Assembly: GCA_030432565.1 (NCBI GenBank)
Contig: JAUIGV010000001.1
Coordinates: 248,001-312,000, forward strand
Source: Verrucomicrobiia bacterium
GTDB taxonomy: Bacteria > Verrucomicrobiota > Verrucomicrobiia > Verrucomicrobiales > Akkermansiaceae
Length of the DNA: 64,000 nucleotides
Reading direction: 5' to 3'
Shown: in pieces, positions 1 through 9,707 of the stretch
Layout of the letters: the number at the start of each line of letters is the position of its first letter
Numbering within the stretch: the first letter of the stretch is position 1
Translations under genes and position numbers: made by a program
Notes under the pieces: generated by a model
Seen by the model: only the letters and a program-made list of their open reading frames with translations
What the model was told of the DNA's origin: nothing
The model's database searches: none

Positions 1-788
1 TGGTTGGTGCACCAATAAAAGAGGTTGAGAAGGGCGACGCCGGTGAAGAGGGTGCCAAAGGGGAGGCCAAAGTCTTTGTCGCCGGTGGAGTCGAGTCGCT
101 CGGGATGGACTTCGTTGAGGGTTTTCCAGCCCTCTCCTATGCCGTTGTTGCCACCGACGGCATTGATGGAAAGCCAGGCAATGGTAAAGCCCCCGATGAG
201 GAGGCCGACGCCGTTGATGGTGTCGAGGACGGCGAGGGTGCGGAGCCCGCCAAATCGCGCGTAGAGGAGGCCGCCGATGCCGATGATGATCGTGGTAAGG
301 CGCAGAAGGGTGGTGTCACTTTCGATCCCGGTAAGAGAGGAAAGATCCATCATGTCGATGAGACCGCGGGCCCCTGAGTAGAGGATCAGGGGGATGAGAA
401 TGAGGGCATAAGCCAGGAGGAAGATGGTGTTGGCGATACTCTGGGTTGTTGTGTTGTAGCGTTGCTCAAGGAATTGCGGAACGGTGGTAATCCCGGTGCG
501 GAGAAAGCGCGGCAGGAAAAAGAGCGCCATGATGATGAGGGCAATGACGGCATTGACTTCCCAGGCCATGACGCTGAGGCCATCCTTAAAGGCTGCTCCA
601 TTCAATCCGACCATCTGTTCGGTCGAGAGGTTGGTAAGGAGGAGGGAGCCGGCGATGATGGGGAAGGTAAGGCTGCGACCACCGAGAAAGAAGCCGTCGG
701 AGCTATCCCGCTCGTCCTTTCGGGTGATCCAAATGGTGAGCGCGGAAGCGGCGGCGGTGAAGAGAAGGAAGGAGATGACAGTGAGCAT
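1..788 (-). CDS. sodium:solute symporter (SSS) family transporter, 3' part cut by left window edge
   Basis: Open minus frame from ATG at 788: MLTVISFLLLFTAAASALTIWITRKDERDSSDGFFLGGRSLTFPIIAGSLLLTNLSTEQMVGLNG...FGLPFGTLFTGVALLNLFYWCTNQ; SSS-like TM pattern; runs off the edge so absent from ORF track. Confidence 0.85.
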   Translation of the reverse strand, partial: MLTVISFLLFTAAASALTIWITRKDERDSSDGFFLGGRSLTFPIIAGSLLLTNLSTEQMVGLNGAAFKDGLSVMAWEVNAVIALIIMALFFLPRFLRTGITTVPQFLEQRYNTTTQSIANTIFLLAYALILIPLILYSGARGLIDMMDLSSLTGIESDTTLLRLTTIIIGIGGLLYARFGGLRTLAVLDTINGVGLLIGGFTIAWLSINAVGGNNGIGEGWKTLNEVHPERLDSTGDKDFGLPFGTLFTGVALLNLFYWCTN

Positions 789-924
789 GCCTTGAAGTTT
801 GTTTTGGTTGTGTGAGGCCGGAAACCGACCGTGGAGGGGAGACTAGGTTTCCGCTCCCAAGGTGACAAGGAAACAAGGGGGGCGAGAACCTAAGAGTTTT
901 GCGGATTCAAGCGTTGAAGAAGAA

Positions 925-1497
925 ATGAAGAGTATTCTGGTCTGTTTGTTGGTGTTGAGCGGGGTGTTGCAGGGGCAGGAGGATCAGCGGGAAAAGAAGA
1001 AGTTGATTTGCGGGTTGGAGCTTGAGAAGCATGATCGGGGGCCGGAAGGCACGCCGGGATATCGGCTCAAGGTGACCCTGACCTACAACTGGTTCAGGCA
1101 AAAGATGGTGAGGGGCGACAAGGGCTTGCAGTTGATGGTGGTGAAGAAGGACGGGGAAGAAGTCGCGACGGAGCTTTGGGGGGCGGATGGCACGAGGGAG
1201 GCGGGGCTATCCGATTTTCATATGTTGAGGTCGGGAGGCGGAGTGATTTTCAACTTCGGGATGCGGGCTTATGAGAAGGAGGGAAAATGGTTTTTGAGTT
1301 GGACTGATGCTCTGGGGAACTATCACGGCTGCAAGCTGAAGACCTTGGAGGGAATCAAGTTGGTGATGAAATACGCCAATGAAGCGAACGAGGATTTCAA
1401 GTTGAAGCTCTCGGAGACTTCAACCTTGGAGGTGAAGAAGGAGGAGATCTGGAGTGGTGAAGTGAGATCGGAGGCTGTCGAGCTGCCTTCCAAATAA
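925..1497 (+). CDS. hypothetical secreted protein (signal peptide)
   Basis: ORF; internal ATG at 925 gives MKSILVCLLVLSGVLQGQ signal-like N-terminus. Confidence 0.65.
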   Translation: MKSILVCLLVLSGVLQGQEDQREKKKLICGLELEKHDRGPEGTPGYRLKVTLTYNWFRQKMVRGDKGLQLMVVKKDGEEVATELWGADGTREAGLSDFHMLRSGGGVIFNFGMRAYEKEGKWFLSWTDALGNYHGCKLKTLEGIKLVMKYANEANEDFKLKLSETSTLEVKKEEIWSGEVRSEAVELPSK

Positions 1498-1504
1498 GCA
1501 AAGA

Positions 1505-1532
1505 AAAAGGCCACCCGGAGGGGTGGCCTTTT
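1505..1532. terminator. bidirectional rho-independent terminator
   Basis: AAGGCCACCC-GGAG-GGGTGGCCTT, 10-bp stem, A-run left and T-run right, between convergent genes. Confidence 0.85.
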
Positions 1533-1566
1533 GGAGACGACGGGGTCAGAAAGCAGGAGCTTTCTG

Positions 1567-4500
1567 CTACCTTTTGTCCTTGGTGCGGACGATGGCGACC
1601 CAGTTGCTTGTGTCCGGACAGCTGATCTCAGTGGAGGTAAGCGGGGCGGCCTTTTGGGATTCACCGGTGCGCGGGTTGAACCACTGGATGGTATCGAGTG
1701 ATTTGCTCCGCGGCAGCGCGAGCTTGCACGAGCCGCCATCGGGGAAGGCAAGAACGTAGAGGTCATCTCCGGCGAGGCAGTAGGTGCCGTTTCCTTTTTC
1801 AGGGTTTCCGACTAGCTCGGGTTGCGGGGTCATTTTCCAGAAGGGGACTTTTTGGTCGTGGAAGAAGTCGAGAGCATACTTGGCATACGTCCACGATTGA
1901 TCGCGGGAACGCCAGTCTTCGCAGACGAGATCGTTTTGCGGGAGCTTGTAGCCGAAGTAGTATTCGACGCCCCAGCCACCGCCGAGGAGGTTGCCCCAGA
2001 GGACCCACTTGCGGGTTTGTTCGACCGAGGGCCCTTTGTAGTTTTTGGGCATCCCGGGGTAACCGGCATCGGGAGGCATGCCGTAGGTGGCATCGCCGGG
2101 TTCGTCAAAGGCGACGCACCAGGGGTGCTTTGCATCGCGGGACAAGCGGTTCCATTTCACGGTTTGCCAGTGGACGTCCTTGAGGTGGGAGTTTTGCAGG
2201 GAGACTCCGGTGAAGTCCTCCACGCCGAGGAGTGGTTTGTAAACCTTGTCCTGCATGTTGGGAAAGGTGTGGACGACGAGGTGGTGATCGTAGGGATCGA
2301 GGTCGCGGAGACGGCGGGCCATCTCGACCTGCTGCTTGGTGGTCTGGGTGTTTTCTTCGCCGAGGTTCCAGTTGAGGGCAAGATGGTGGGCAAAGCGGGC
2401 CACAAGTTCCCGGCAGTAAAGTTTGCGCTCGGGGCCAAGGTCACCGCCATCGAGTGAGGTGGGGACGTTTTGCATTCTGTCACCGTTGTGGCCGCCCCGG
2501 TTGTTGTCGTCCATCTCGGTTTCCTGCAGTTTGAAGTGGAGAAAGAGCCCCTTGGCCTGGGCGTGGGTGAAGACGACATTCCACTGGTCGAGCTTCGAGC
2601 AATCGTAGTTGAACTTCTGGTTTCGTGAGACGAAGGGCCAGACATTGTCCCCGTCGCCGCCGGCATTGTAGGGGAGGAAGGAAAATGCGTTCATGCCTTT
2701 TCCGGAGAGGTAATTGAGCGCTCCAATGAGGCCTTTTCCTTTGCCATTTCTCCAGGTCGGGTCGCCTTCCTTCCAGTCCTTGAGGTGGGGCTTGTAGTGC
2801 TTGAGCGGGACCTTCTTGGTAGAGACGGTGGTGTCGTCAAAGTCGGCGTAGCCGAGGAGGGTTTCGGGCGCGTCGGCTCCCGCTTTGAGGAAGTAGCGCT
2901 TGGAACCGGCGAACTGAAGGTAGGGTTTGCCGACGTAACTGAGTCGTCCTTCGGCGTAGAATCCGGGGGCTTCCTTGGGTGTCGGCTTAATTGTGATCTT
3001 GCCGGACTTGTTGTATTTTTTGAGAGTCTCGACGGCTTTCTCGGGGAACTTGTTGGTCGGCATGAGGGCGACGTCTTCTCCGGTGAGGAAGGTGGTGCTG
3101 TAGGTCCACTCGCCCGGTTTGTCGGGCGAGAAATGGGCACGCCATTTGGTGCCGGACTTGGCGGAAGTTTCTCCGGCGTTTCCATCGGCCGCAAAGTAGC
3201 CGGGGACGTGGTATTCGAACTCTCCCGAGCGATGGGTGAAGGTTACGACGAGGGAGTAGTCGCGGAAAGGATTGGGCTTTTGATCGAGTTCGTAAGCGAA
3301 GGGGCCGTCGAGAGTGAGGGTGACGGGCTGCCACTGGGTGTCGCCGGAGATGGCGATGGCTCCGTCGCCGTGGTCTTTGCGCGGCTGCTGGAGGTCGGGG
3401 AGTTTTTCAAGCGCAGGTTGAGGTGTCGAATGGGTTTCTTGCTTAATGGATGCCGCCAGCTTTCGGGTTTCCGCATCGGCGGGGATGAAAACGAGGGCGG
3501 CGAGACGTGCGCGGGAGTATTCCTTGCCGTCGGCGGAGGCGACCTTGGATTTGATTTTGAGATCCTCTCCGGTGCCGAAGACGAGGTTGCGAACAGTTTT
3601 ATTGAACTTGCGCCCGGTTTCGTAGGTGTCGTTGGCGAGCGGGATTTGGAATTTCAGGATGGACTTGCCGTTGAGGAAGATCTCGTGCTCCGCCTCCCCA
3701 TCGTTCTCGCCGACTCCAACGAGGGTGAGATGATAATTACCGCTGGGATAGGGAAAAGAGAAGGTGGTTTCAGCCGCCTTGTTTTTATCGGGATTGATGG
3801 CGAGCCATTTGCCTTGGTCGAGATAGAAGCCGCCCTTTGCGGGAATTTTGGAGGCGGGGAGGCGGAGGCGTGGACCCGCGTTGGCACCTTGCTTCGCGGC
3901 GTCTTTCTTTTGGTTTTCGAGGATCCACTTGCGGAGGGTGGAGGAACCCTTGCCATAAGGTTCGGGAAGTTTGACGAGGTCGCGGGTTTCGATCTTGGGT
4001 GGATCACCCCAGTGTTTTGGAAAACGCGAGATTGGCTTGGCGGGGTCCTTCTTTTGGTTTTCGAGGATCCACTCACGGAGGGTGGAGGAACCCTTGCCAT
4101 AGGGTTCGGGAAGTTTGACGAGGTCGCGGGTTTCGATCTTGGGTGGATCACCCCAGTGTTTTGGAAAACGGCTGATCGGTCTGGTTTTGAAAGGGGCGGG
4201 GAGCTCGCCTTCTTTTACGAGGGTGGCGGGTCCATTCCCTTTGGGCGGGGAATTTTGATCCGGCTTGGCGGTCGTGAGGATGAACTTGTCGAACTCGAAG
4301 CCATCCTCGCGCATGGAAAACTGAATTTTGTGAAGTCCGGGCTTGGGGATATCGATCCAGATCTGGCCAAAGACGCCGGTGTGAACGGTCTTGGTGCGTT
4401 GCTTGGAATCCCAGGACCATTTATTTTTGGCAGTCCATTGCATTTTAGCTCCCGAGTCGGGCCAGCTGCCGTTGAGTCCAAGGTGGACGCCGTTGTCTTC

Positions 4501-4911
4501 GGTGTTGGTGGAGAAAGTACGAACCCAGCAGTAGTAACGGCCGGGAGTGTTGAAATGGACGGGATAGGTGAGGATGGCCATCTTTCCGCCCTCGTCCGTA
4601 AAGTTCTCTCCTTTGATGAGTTTGTCTCCATGCGAGCGACGGGTGTCGGGGAGAATTTCGAGGTAGGCTCCACCCGAGGCCGAGCTGGCGTGATTCGGGT
4701 CGCCGTCCGGCTTGATATCGGGTGTGTTTTCGGTGGAGATGATGTGCCAGGCCCGGACATCCGACTTGTTCTGGGAAACGAAATGTTCGGCTTCAATTGC
4801 CACGACTCCGTTTTTTTCCTCAAAGACAAGTTCCGGAGCGAGAGGCTTGGTGGAAGCAAATGAAAGGCCCGCCAGAGGGAGGGCGAGTAATTGCATGTAA
4901 CTATTTCTCAT
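1567..4911 (-). CDS. DUF5060 domain-containing putative glycoside hydrolase-like secreted protein
   Basis: 1114-aa ORF; 'VTLTLDGPFAYELDQKPNPFRDYSLVVTFTHRSGEFEYHVPGYFAADG' DUF5060-like; N-terminal 'VVAIEAEHFV' CBM/GH115-C-like module; signal peptide. Confidence 0.8.
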   Translation of the reverse strand: MRNSYMQLLALPLAGLSFASTKPLAPELVFEEKNGVVAIEAEHFVSQNKSDVRAWHIISTENTPDIKPDGDPNHASSASGGAYLEILPDTRRSHGDKLIKGENFTDEGGKMAILTYPVHFNTPGRYYCWVRTFSTNTEDNGVHLGLNGSWPDSGAKMQWTAKNKWSWDSKQRTKTVHTGVFGQIWIDIPKPGLHKIQFSMREDGFEFDKFILTTAKPDQNSPPKGNGPATLVKEGELPAPFKTRPISRFPKHWGDPPKIETRDLVKLPEPYGKGSSTLREWILENQKKDPAKPISRFPKHWGDPPKIETRDLVKLPEPYGKGSSTLRKWILENQKKDAAKQGANAGPRLRLPASKIPAKGGFYLDQGKWLAINPDKNKAAETTFSFPYPSGNYHLTLVGVGENDGEAEHEIFLNGKSILKFQIPLANDTYETGRKFNKTVRNLVFGTGEDLKIKSKVASADGKEYSRARLAALVFIPADAETRKLAASIKQETHSTPQPALEKLPDLQQPRKDHGDGAIAISGDTQWQPVTLTLDGPFAYELDQKPNPFRDYSLVVTFTHRSGEFEYHVPGYFAADGNAGETSAKSGTKWRAHFSPDKPGEWTYSTTFLTGEDVALMPTNKFPEKAVETLKKYNKSGKITIKPTPKEAPGFYAEGRLSYVGKPYLQFAGSKRYFLKAGADAPETLLGYADFDDTTVSTKKVPLKHYKPHLKDWKEGDPTWRNGKGKGLIGALNYLSGKGMNAFSFLPYNAGGDGDNVWPFVSRNQKFNYDCSKLDQWNVVFTHAQAKGLFLHFKLQETEMDDNNRGGHNGDRMQNVPTSLDGGDLGPERKLYCRELVARFAHHLALNWNLGEENTQTTKQQVEMARRLRDLDPYDHHLVVHTFPNMQDKVYKPLLGVEDFTGVSLQNSHLKDVHWQTVKWNRLSRDAKHPWCVAFDEPGDATYGMPPDAGYPGMPKNYKGPSVEQTRKWVLWGNLLGGGWGVEYYFGYKLPQNDLVCEDWRSRDQSWTYAKYALDFFHDQKVPFWKMTPQPELVGNPEKGNGTYCLAGDDLYVLAFPDGGSCKLALPRSKSLDTIQWFNPRTGESQKAAPLTSTEISCPDTSNWVAIVRTKDKR
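3901..4188 (-). repeat. 144-bp in-frame tandem duplication (48 aa x 2)
   Basis: PISRFPKHWGDPPKIETRDLVKLPEPYGKGSSTLR(E/K)WILENQKKD(P/A)AK occurs twice head-to-tail with a few nt differences. Confidence 0.95.
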
Positions 4912-5039
4912 ACAGTTTTAGAGGCTAATCGGGACACGAAGGAGTGCCAAGGAAGGAAAACGCTCTCGTTGCAGAGAGGTGGAGAAAGAGCTGTTTTCAG
5001 CAAAAGTGCCGGGATCAGGAGAGTCGGGCCCCGGATGAG

Positions 5040-5591
5040 CTAGTTCGAGAGGATCTCGTCGGGCGCGTCGGCGAGGATGCGGTGATAGGGCGAGATCTCG
5101 CGCATGATGGTTTTCCAAAGGGTGAGATCGTGGGGCAGGCTGAGGAGGTTGGTTTTAGGGTCGGTGATGGTCCAGGCGTCCTGTGAGATTTCCTCTTCGA
5201 GCTGGCCCTCGGACCATCCCGAGTATCCGGCAAAGGCTTTGACGAGAGTGTTGGGCTGGTCGAGGTAGCTTTTGGCCTCATCCATGGCGATGCGGGTGGC
5301 GAAACCGAATTTGGAATCCCGTTCCCAAAAGGCCGAGAAGGTGAGTTGGTCCCGTGCGACGGGGCCGCCGAGGTGAACGGGGAGTTGCCAGAGTTCGAGG
5401 AAATCGGGGTCACTAATGAGATCGCCCACCGTTCTGCCGGAGGGTTGGTTTAGGATCAATCCGAAGGCTCCTTCTGCGGGAGTGTGCTCGGCGAGAAGCA
5501 CGACGGACTTGTTAAATGTGCCGTCGCGAAGGGACGGATCGGCGAGAAGGAGCTTCTGTCGGAGTTCTGGAAGAGCCGGCTGCGTGTTCAC
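5040..5591 (-). CDS. YqgE/AlgH family protein
   Basis: MNTQPALPELRQKLLLADPSLRDGTFNKSVVLLAEHTPAEGAFGLILNQPSGRTVGDL is typical YqgE/AlgH (DUF179). Confidence 0.92.
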   Translation of the reverse strand: MNTQPALPELRQKLLLADPSLRDGTFNKSVVLLAEHTPAEGAFGLILNQPSGRTVGDLISDPDFLELWQLPVHLGGPVARDQLTFSAFWERDSKFGFATRIAMDEAKSYLDQPNTLVKAFAGYSGWSEGQLEEEISQDAWTITDPKTNLLSLPHDLTLWKTIMREISPYHRILADAPDEILSN

Positions 5592-5736
5592 CGGAGAAGA
5601 TTGAATGATGAAGCGGAAAGAGTGAAGACTTTGATTCGGGGATTCGGGAATAGTGAGCGGGCTTGGGGCAAAGTTGTCGCGGTCAATCTGTATTACGGCT
5701 TGATCATGGGGCCTGATTTAGGGAGGTTCTCCGCTC

Positions 5737-7710
5737 ATGAATAAAGAAGCACTTTCCAGAGCTGCGGCCGAGGCCCGCGGATTGGCCATCGATGCCGTCC
5801 ATGCCTGCTCCTCCGGCCATCTTGGTCTTCCTCTTGGTTGCGCCGATATGGGCGCGGTCCTTTTCGGCGAAGGCCTTCGTTTTAATCCCGCTGCTCCAAA
5901 GTGGCTGAACCGCGATCGTTTCATCCTCTCGGCTGGTCACGGATCGATGTTCATTTACAGCTGGCTTCATCTCGCCGGTTTCAAGGTGACCGGTCAGGAC
6001 GTGGCAGATTTCCGCAAGCTGAACTCGATCACCCCGGGCCACCCCGAGTTTGACGAGACCGAGGGAGTCGAGGCCACCACCGGACCTCTTGGCCAGGGCG
6101 TGGGCAATGCGGTCGGTTACGCTCTTTCCGGAAAGCGTGCGGCGGCTCGTTATAATACGGCCGATCACACCATCTTTGATCACCATGTCGTCGCGTTGGC
6201 CGGTGACGGATGTCTCCAGGAGGGTGTGGCCCAGGAAGCAATCGCTTTCGCCGGTCACAACCAGTTGGACAACTTGATTCTCATTTATGATTCAAATGAC
6301 GTCACCCTCGATGCGATGGCTGACAGGACCCAGGGTTGGGATGCCGAGCAGTATTTCAAGTCTCTCAACTGGGATGCGGTCACCGTCGATGGTCACGACA
6401 TGGATGCTTTTCTTGAGGCTTTCAATGCGGCCAAAGCCAGTAGCGGGAAGCCCACGGTGATTATTGCGAAGACTTTGATCGGAAAGGGGATTCCCGAGGT
6501 GGCCGGAACAGCTGGCGCCCACGGTGAAGGTGGCGCCAAGTTCGCCGAGGAAGCCCGTAAGGGACTTGGCCTGCCCGCGCAAACCTTCTTTGTCTCCGAT
6601 GAAACCAAGGCCTACTTCGCCGCCCAGGCAGAAGCCAAGGCAGATGCCTTCAACGAGTGGCAGGCGACCTATGATTCCTGGGCAGCTGCCAATCAGGATC
6701 TCGCAAGCGAGCTTGAAGATAGTGTAGGAAAAGTGGTTCCGACCGATCTTTCCGATCAGATTCCCGCCTTTGCTGATGACTACGCCGATGCCACCCGCGG
6801 GTCCGGTGGGGTTGTCATCAATGCGGTTGCCAAGGCCATGCCTTCGGTGATCACCGGATCGGCTGACCTCTTTGGATCGACCAAAAATTACCTTAAGGAC
6901 GAAGGAGACTTCTCCGCTGCAAATCCAACCGGGCGCAATATTTGGTTTGGAATTCGTGAGCACGGCATGGGTGCGATTTGCAATGGCGTAGCGTATGACG
7001 GGCTCTTCCGCATCAGTGGGGCGACCTTCTGTGTCTTTGCTGATTACCTACGTCCGTCCATCCGCATCGCCGGTCTTGCCAAGCTTCCCGTGACTTACAT
7101 CTTTACCCATGACTCCGTGGGCGTGGGTGAAGACGGCCCGACCCACCAACCGGTGGAGACTGTCAGTGGTCTGCGGGTCATTCCAAATCTCGATGTGATC
7201 CGCCCTGGTGATCAGGAGGAAGTGGCCGGTGCCTTTATCTGTGCGATGGAGCGTCTTGATGGACCAACTGCCCTGATTTTCAGTCGCCAAAAGGTGGTGT
7301 CTCTCAACGATCTCGCTTCGGTTGAGACCCGTCGCGATGGTGTTGCCAAAGGTGCTTACATTCTTAAAAAAGAAGAAGGTGACCTCGAGTGCATCATTCT
7401 TGCGACTGGATCGGAAGTGGGACATGCCATCGAAGCGGCCAGGGAACTCGGGGCCGGAGCACGCGTGGTTTCCGCTCCTTGCCTCGAGCGATTTGATCGT
7501 CAATCTGCCGGGTATCAGGAAGAGGTTTTGCCGGCCTCTTGCACCAAGCGGGTGGCAATTGAAGCCGGTGTGAGCGGGCTTTGGTATAAATACGTCGGCC
7601 TTGAAGGCAAGGTGGTCGGAATCGACCGTTTCGGGATGTCAGCTCCCGGAAATGTCGTTATGGACGAACTCGGCATCAATGCTGCGGGCATCGTAAAGGC
7701 ACTGAGCTAA
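5737..7710 (+). CDS. tkt: transketolase
   Basis: 657 aa; transketolase N-terminal TPP motifs ([13 protein letters not shown]), [32 protein letters not shown]. Confidence 0.97.
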   Translation: MNKEALSRAAAEARGLAIDAVHACSSGHLGLPLGCADMGAVLFGEGLRFNPAAPKWLNRDRFILSAGHGSMFIYSWLHLAGFKVTGQDVADFRKLNSITPGHPEFDETEGVEATTGPLGQGVGNAVGYALSGKRAAARYNTADHTIFDHHVVALAGDGCLQEGVAQEAIAFAGHNQLDNLILIYDSNDVTLDAMADRTQGWDAEQYFKSLNWDAVTVDGHDMDAFLEAFNAAKASSGKPTVIIAKTLIGKGIPEVAGTAGAHGEGGAKFAEEARKGLGLPAQTFFVSDETKAYFAAQAEAKADAFNEWQATYDSWAAANQDLASELEDSVGKVVPTDLSDQIPAFADDYADATRGSGGVVINAVAKAMPSVITGSADLFGSTKNYLKDEGDFSAANPTGRNIWFGIREHGMGAICNGVAYDGLFRISGATFCVFADYLRPSIRIAGLAKLPVTYIFTHDSVGVGEDGPTHQPVETVSGLRVIPNLDVIRPGDQEEVAGAFICAMERLDGPTALIFSRQKVVSLNDLASVETRRDGVAKGAYILKKEEGDLECIILATGSEVGHAIEAARELGAGARVVSAPCLERFDRQSAGYQEEVLPASCTKRVAIEAGVSGLWYKYVGLEGKVVGIDRFGMSAPGNVVMDELGINAAGIVKALS

Positions 7711-7729
7711 AAAGGGAATCAATTCAAAC

Positions 7730-7764
7730 AAAGCCTCCACTCGATGACCGGGTGGAGGCTTTTT
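7730..7764 (+). terminator. rho-independent terminator of tkt
   Basis: AAGCCTCCAC...GTGGAGGCTTTTT. Confidence 0.85.
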
Positions 7765-7827
7765 GCGGGGGGGTATCTGCTCTATGTGGCGGAAGGTGAG
7801 AGACCTGCGGGGCGCCTGTGCCAGAGG

Positions 7828-8214
7828 TTACTCTTCTTGTTGCTTCTTGCTGATGGGAAACGACGGGAGGGCTTTCTGGAAGAGACTCATGGTTCGTCGG
7901 GCATCGTTTTTGAGGCCTCGGATCTCGCGTTGGACCGGGGCTTCATTGATGGATTCGGTGATTGCCACATTCGTCGGCTCCACGGCTATCGGTGCTACAG
8001 TGACAGCTTCCCCTGATGGTTTGCCCCCGGGTGCAATGACCACAAAGATTGCAAGAACGGCCATCGCGGGCACGGCAAATCGGCGGATGAAGCCTTTCTT
8101 CTCGGGAGCAAAGGGCTCGCGGGCCATGGCCTGAATACGTGTTTCGAATCCGGGACGGGGAGTCTCGGTGACGATCTTTTCACGAAGGCGGGTTTCGAGA
8201 GTCTGGGTGGTCAT
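7828..8214 (-). CDS. small single-TM protein, possible anti-sigma partner
   Basis: 128 aa with hydrophobic 'FAVPAMAVLAIFVVIAPGG'; ATGA overlap with upstream sigma factor. Confidence 0.65.
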   Translation of the reverse strand: MTTQTLETRLREKIVTETPRPGFETRIQAMAREPFAPEKKGFIRRFAVPAMAVLAIFVVIAPGGKPSGEAVTVAPIAVEPTNVAITESINEAPVQREIRGLKNDARRTMSLFQKALPSFPISKKQQEE

Positions 8215-8783
8215 GATGAGGTGAGGTTGACTTGCTGGCCGGGAAGCCAGGCGTCTTTGGTGAGAGTGAGCTCCTTGCCGAGGCGCTTGCGGGCGCGGTA
8301 GACGATCACTTTGGCATGGGTGGTCGATTTGTGAAGGACACGGGCCACTTCCTTGAGGGGCAGATCTTCCTGATAGTGCATCCAGAGGGCGGTGAATTCG
8401 TCGGGTTTGAGTTTGTCCTTGGCAATCTTCCAGAGAGCGACGGCGTCGTGTGGCTTGTTGCTTTCGATGGAGGGGTGATCCGAGTCAAAGAGCGGAGAGG
8501 TCGGTTTGCTTTTGCGCCACTGGGAAATAGCGGTGCGGCGGGCGATGGTGAAGAGCCAGGGGAGAAGGTCGCGATCGGCTTTGAAGGTTTTTAGTTTGCG
8601 GAGAGCGAGGAGGAAAGTGTCCTGGGTGAGGTCTTCGGCGTCTTCTTTGCGGCCAGTCAGTTGGTGGAGAAATCCGTAAACTTTTTGATGGTAGCGATGG
8701 ATGATTTCGTCGCGCGCCGACATGGCATCGTCCCCATCCGCAAGAGCGGTGAGGACAAGTTCGGTGTCAGAACGTTCGGACAT
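8211..8783 (-). CDS. ECF-type RNA polymerase sigma factor
   Basis: 190 aa; region 2 'DAEDLTQDTFLLALRKLKTFKADRDLLPWLFTIARRTAISQWRK' and region 4 HTH. Confidence 0.93.
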   Translation of the reverse strand: MSERSDTELVLTALADGDDAMSARDEIIHRYHQKVYGFLHQLTGRKEDAEDLTQDTFLLALRKLKTFKADRDLLPWLFTIARRTAISQWRKSKPTSPLFDSDHPSIESNKPHDAVALWKIAKDKLKPDEFTALWMHYQEDLPLKEVARVLHKSTTHAKVIVYRARKRLGKELTLTKDAWLPGQQVNLTSS

Positions 8784-8794
8784 CAGGCGTGAGC

Positions 8795-9655
8795 CTACTT
8801 CAGTTTTGAGATCAGGGCGAGAGCGTTTGCGGCGGGGAGACTCATCGTCATGGTCATGGTTTTCCCGGAGGTTTGGCCATTGTGTTGGATGTCGAGCATC
8901 TGAATGGTTTCGTCGGCCAATTCTCCGAGAGAGACGAGACCCTCAAGGACATGCATCATGCGCTTGGCCATTCTTGAGGAATCAGTAGTAACGATCATGT
9001 CAGCGACGAGTCGATTTTGATTCTCACCGAGAGTCATGAGAATGGAGTCGGCTTTCCGGACAAGGCGGGAGCCTTCGTCCAGTGGTATTTCGATTTTACG
9101 GATGTTGGCGTAGGCGATGACGACGGGGTTTTGAGATGGGAGGGTGAGATTCGCTTTGATTCCGGGCTTTCTCCGGGCGAGGACGTCAAGTGCCAGTTTC
9201 AGGAGTTCTTTTTGTTGGGAGATAATGACGGTGTTGTCGCCGTGGAATCCGGCGTGCTGGGTGTTGCCCTTGTCCTCCCATTGGTGAATGGATGCGGCTC
9301 CGTGCGTTGTGAGTTTGTAGGCATCCGCCTGAGCGATAACTTTCTCAAAGCGGGCCCGGTTAAAGCTACCGGAGAGAGTGATGGCGATTTCGTCCGCCTT
9401 GCCGGTCCCAAAAAGAGTGGCGTCGGTCAGATCTTCGAGGAGGTCGAAGCCAAAGAGGGCTTTGATGTCGGCGATTTTATCAGCTTCGTCTTGGCGGATT
9501 TGATTGAGAATGAATCCACCGGCATTTGTTTTGCGGAGTCCGGTCAGATCTCCGTGCAGATACCACTGGGCTTCGATTGGGATGTTTTGGGGCTGGAACG
9601 CTCCCGCGACGGCCAGTGGGGCGGCGAGGAGAGTCAGGAGAATCAGTTTTTTCAT
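8795..9655 (-). CDS. hypothetical secreted protein
   Basis: ORF; MKKLILLTLLAAPLAVAGAFQ signal peptide from ATG at 9655. Confidence 0.7.
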   Translation of the reverse strand: MKKLILLTLLAAPLAVAGAFQPQNIPIEAQWYLHGDLTGLRKTNAGGFILNQIRQDEADKIADIKALFGFDLLEDLTDATLFGTGKADEIAITLSGSFNRARFEKVIAQADAYKLTTHGAASIHQWEDKGNTQHAGFHGDNTVIISQQKELLKLALDVLARRKPGIKANLTLPSQNPVVIAYANIRKIEIPLDEGSRLVRKADSILMTLGENQNRLVADMIVTTDSSRMAKRMMHVLEGLVSLGELADETIQMLDIQHNGQTSGKTMTMTMSLPAANALALISKLK

Positions 9656-9707
9656 GGAAGGCTTATGAGCCTGGGGCAAAATTGGTTACATCCGAAGGTG
9701 AGTTTTC

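Noticed and set aside
1822-2457. 211-aa + strand ORF
   Set aside because: Antisense to the DUF5060 gene.
2785-4863. 692-aa + strand ORF
   Set aside because: Antisense shadow of the DUF5060 gene; low-complexity Gly/Val/Glu composition and no domain.
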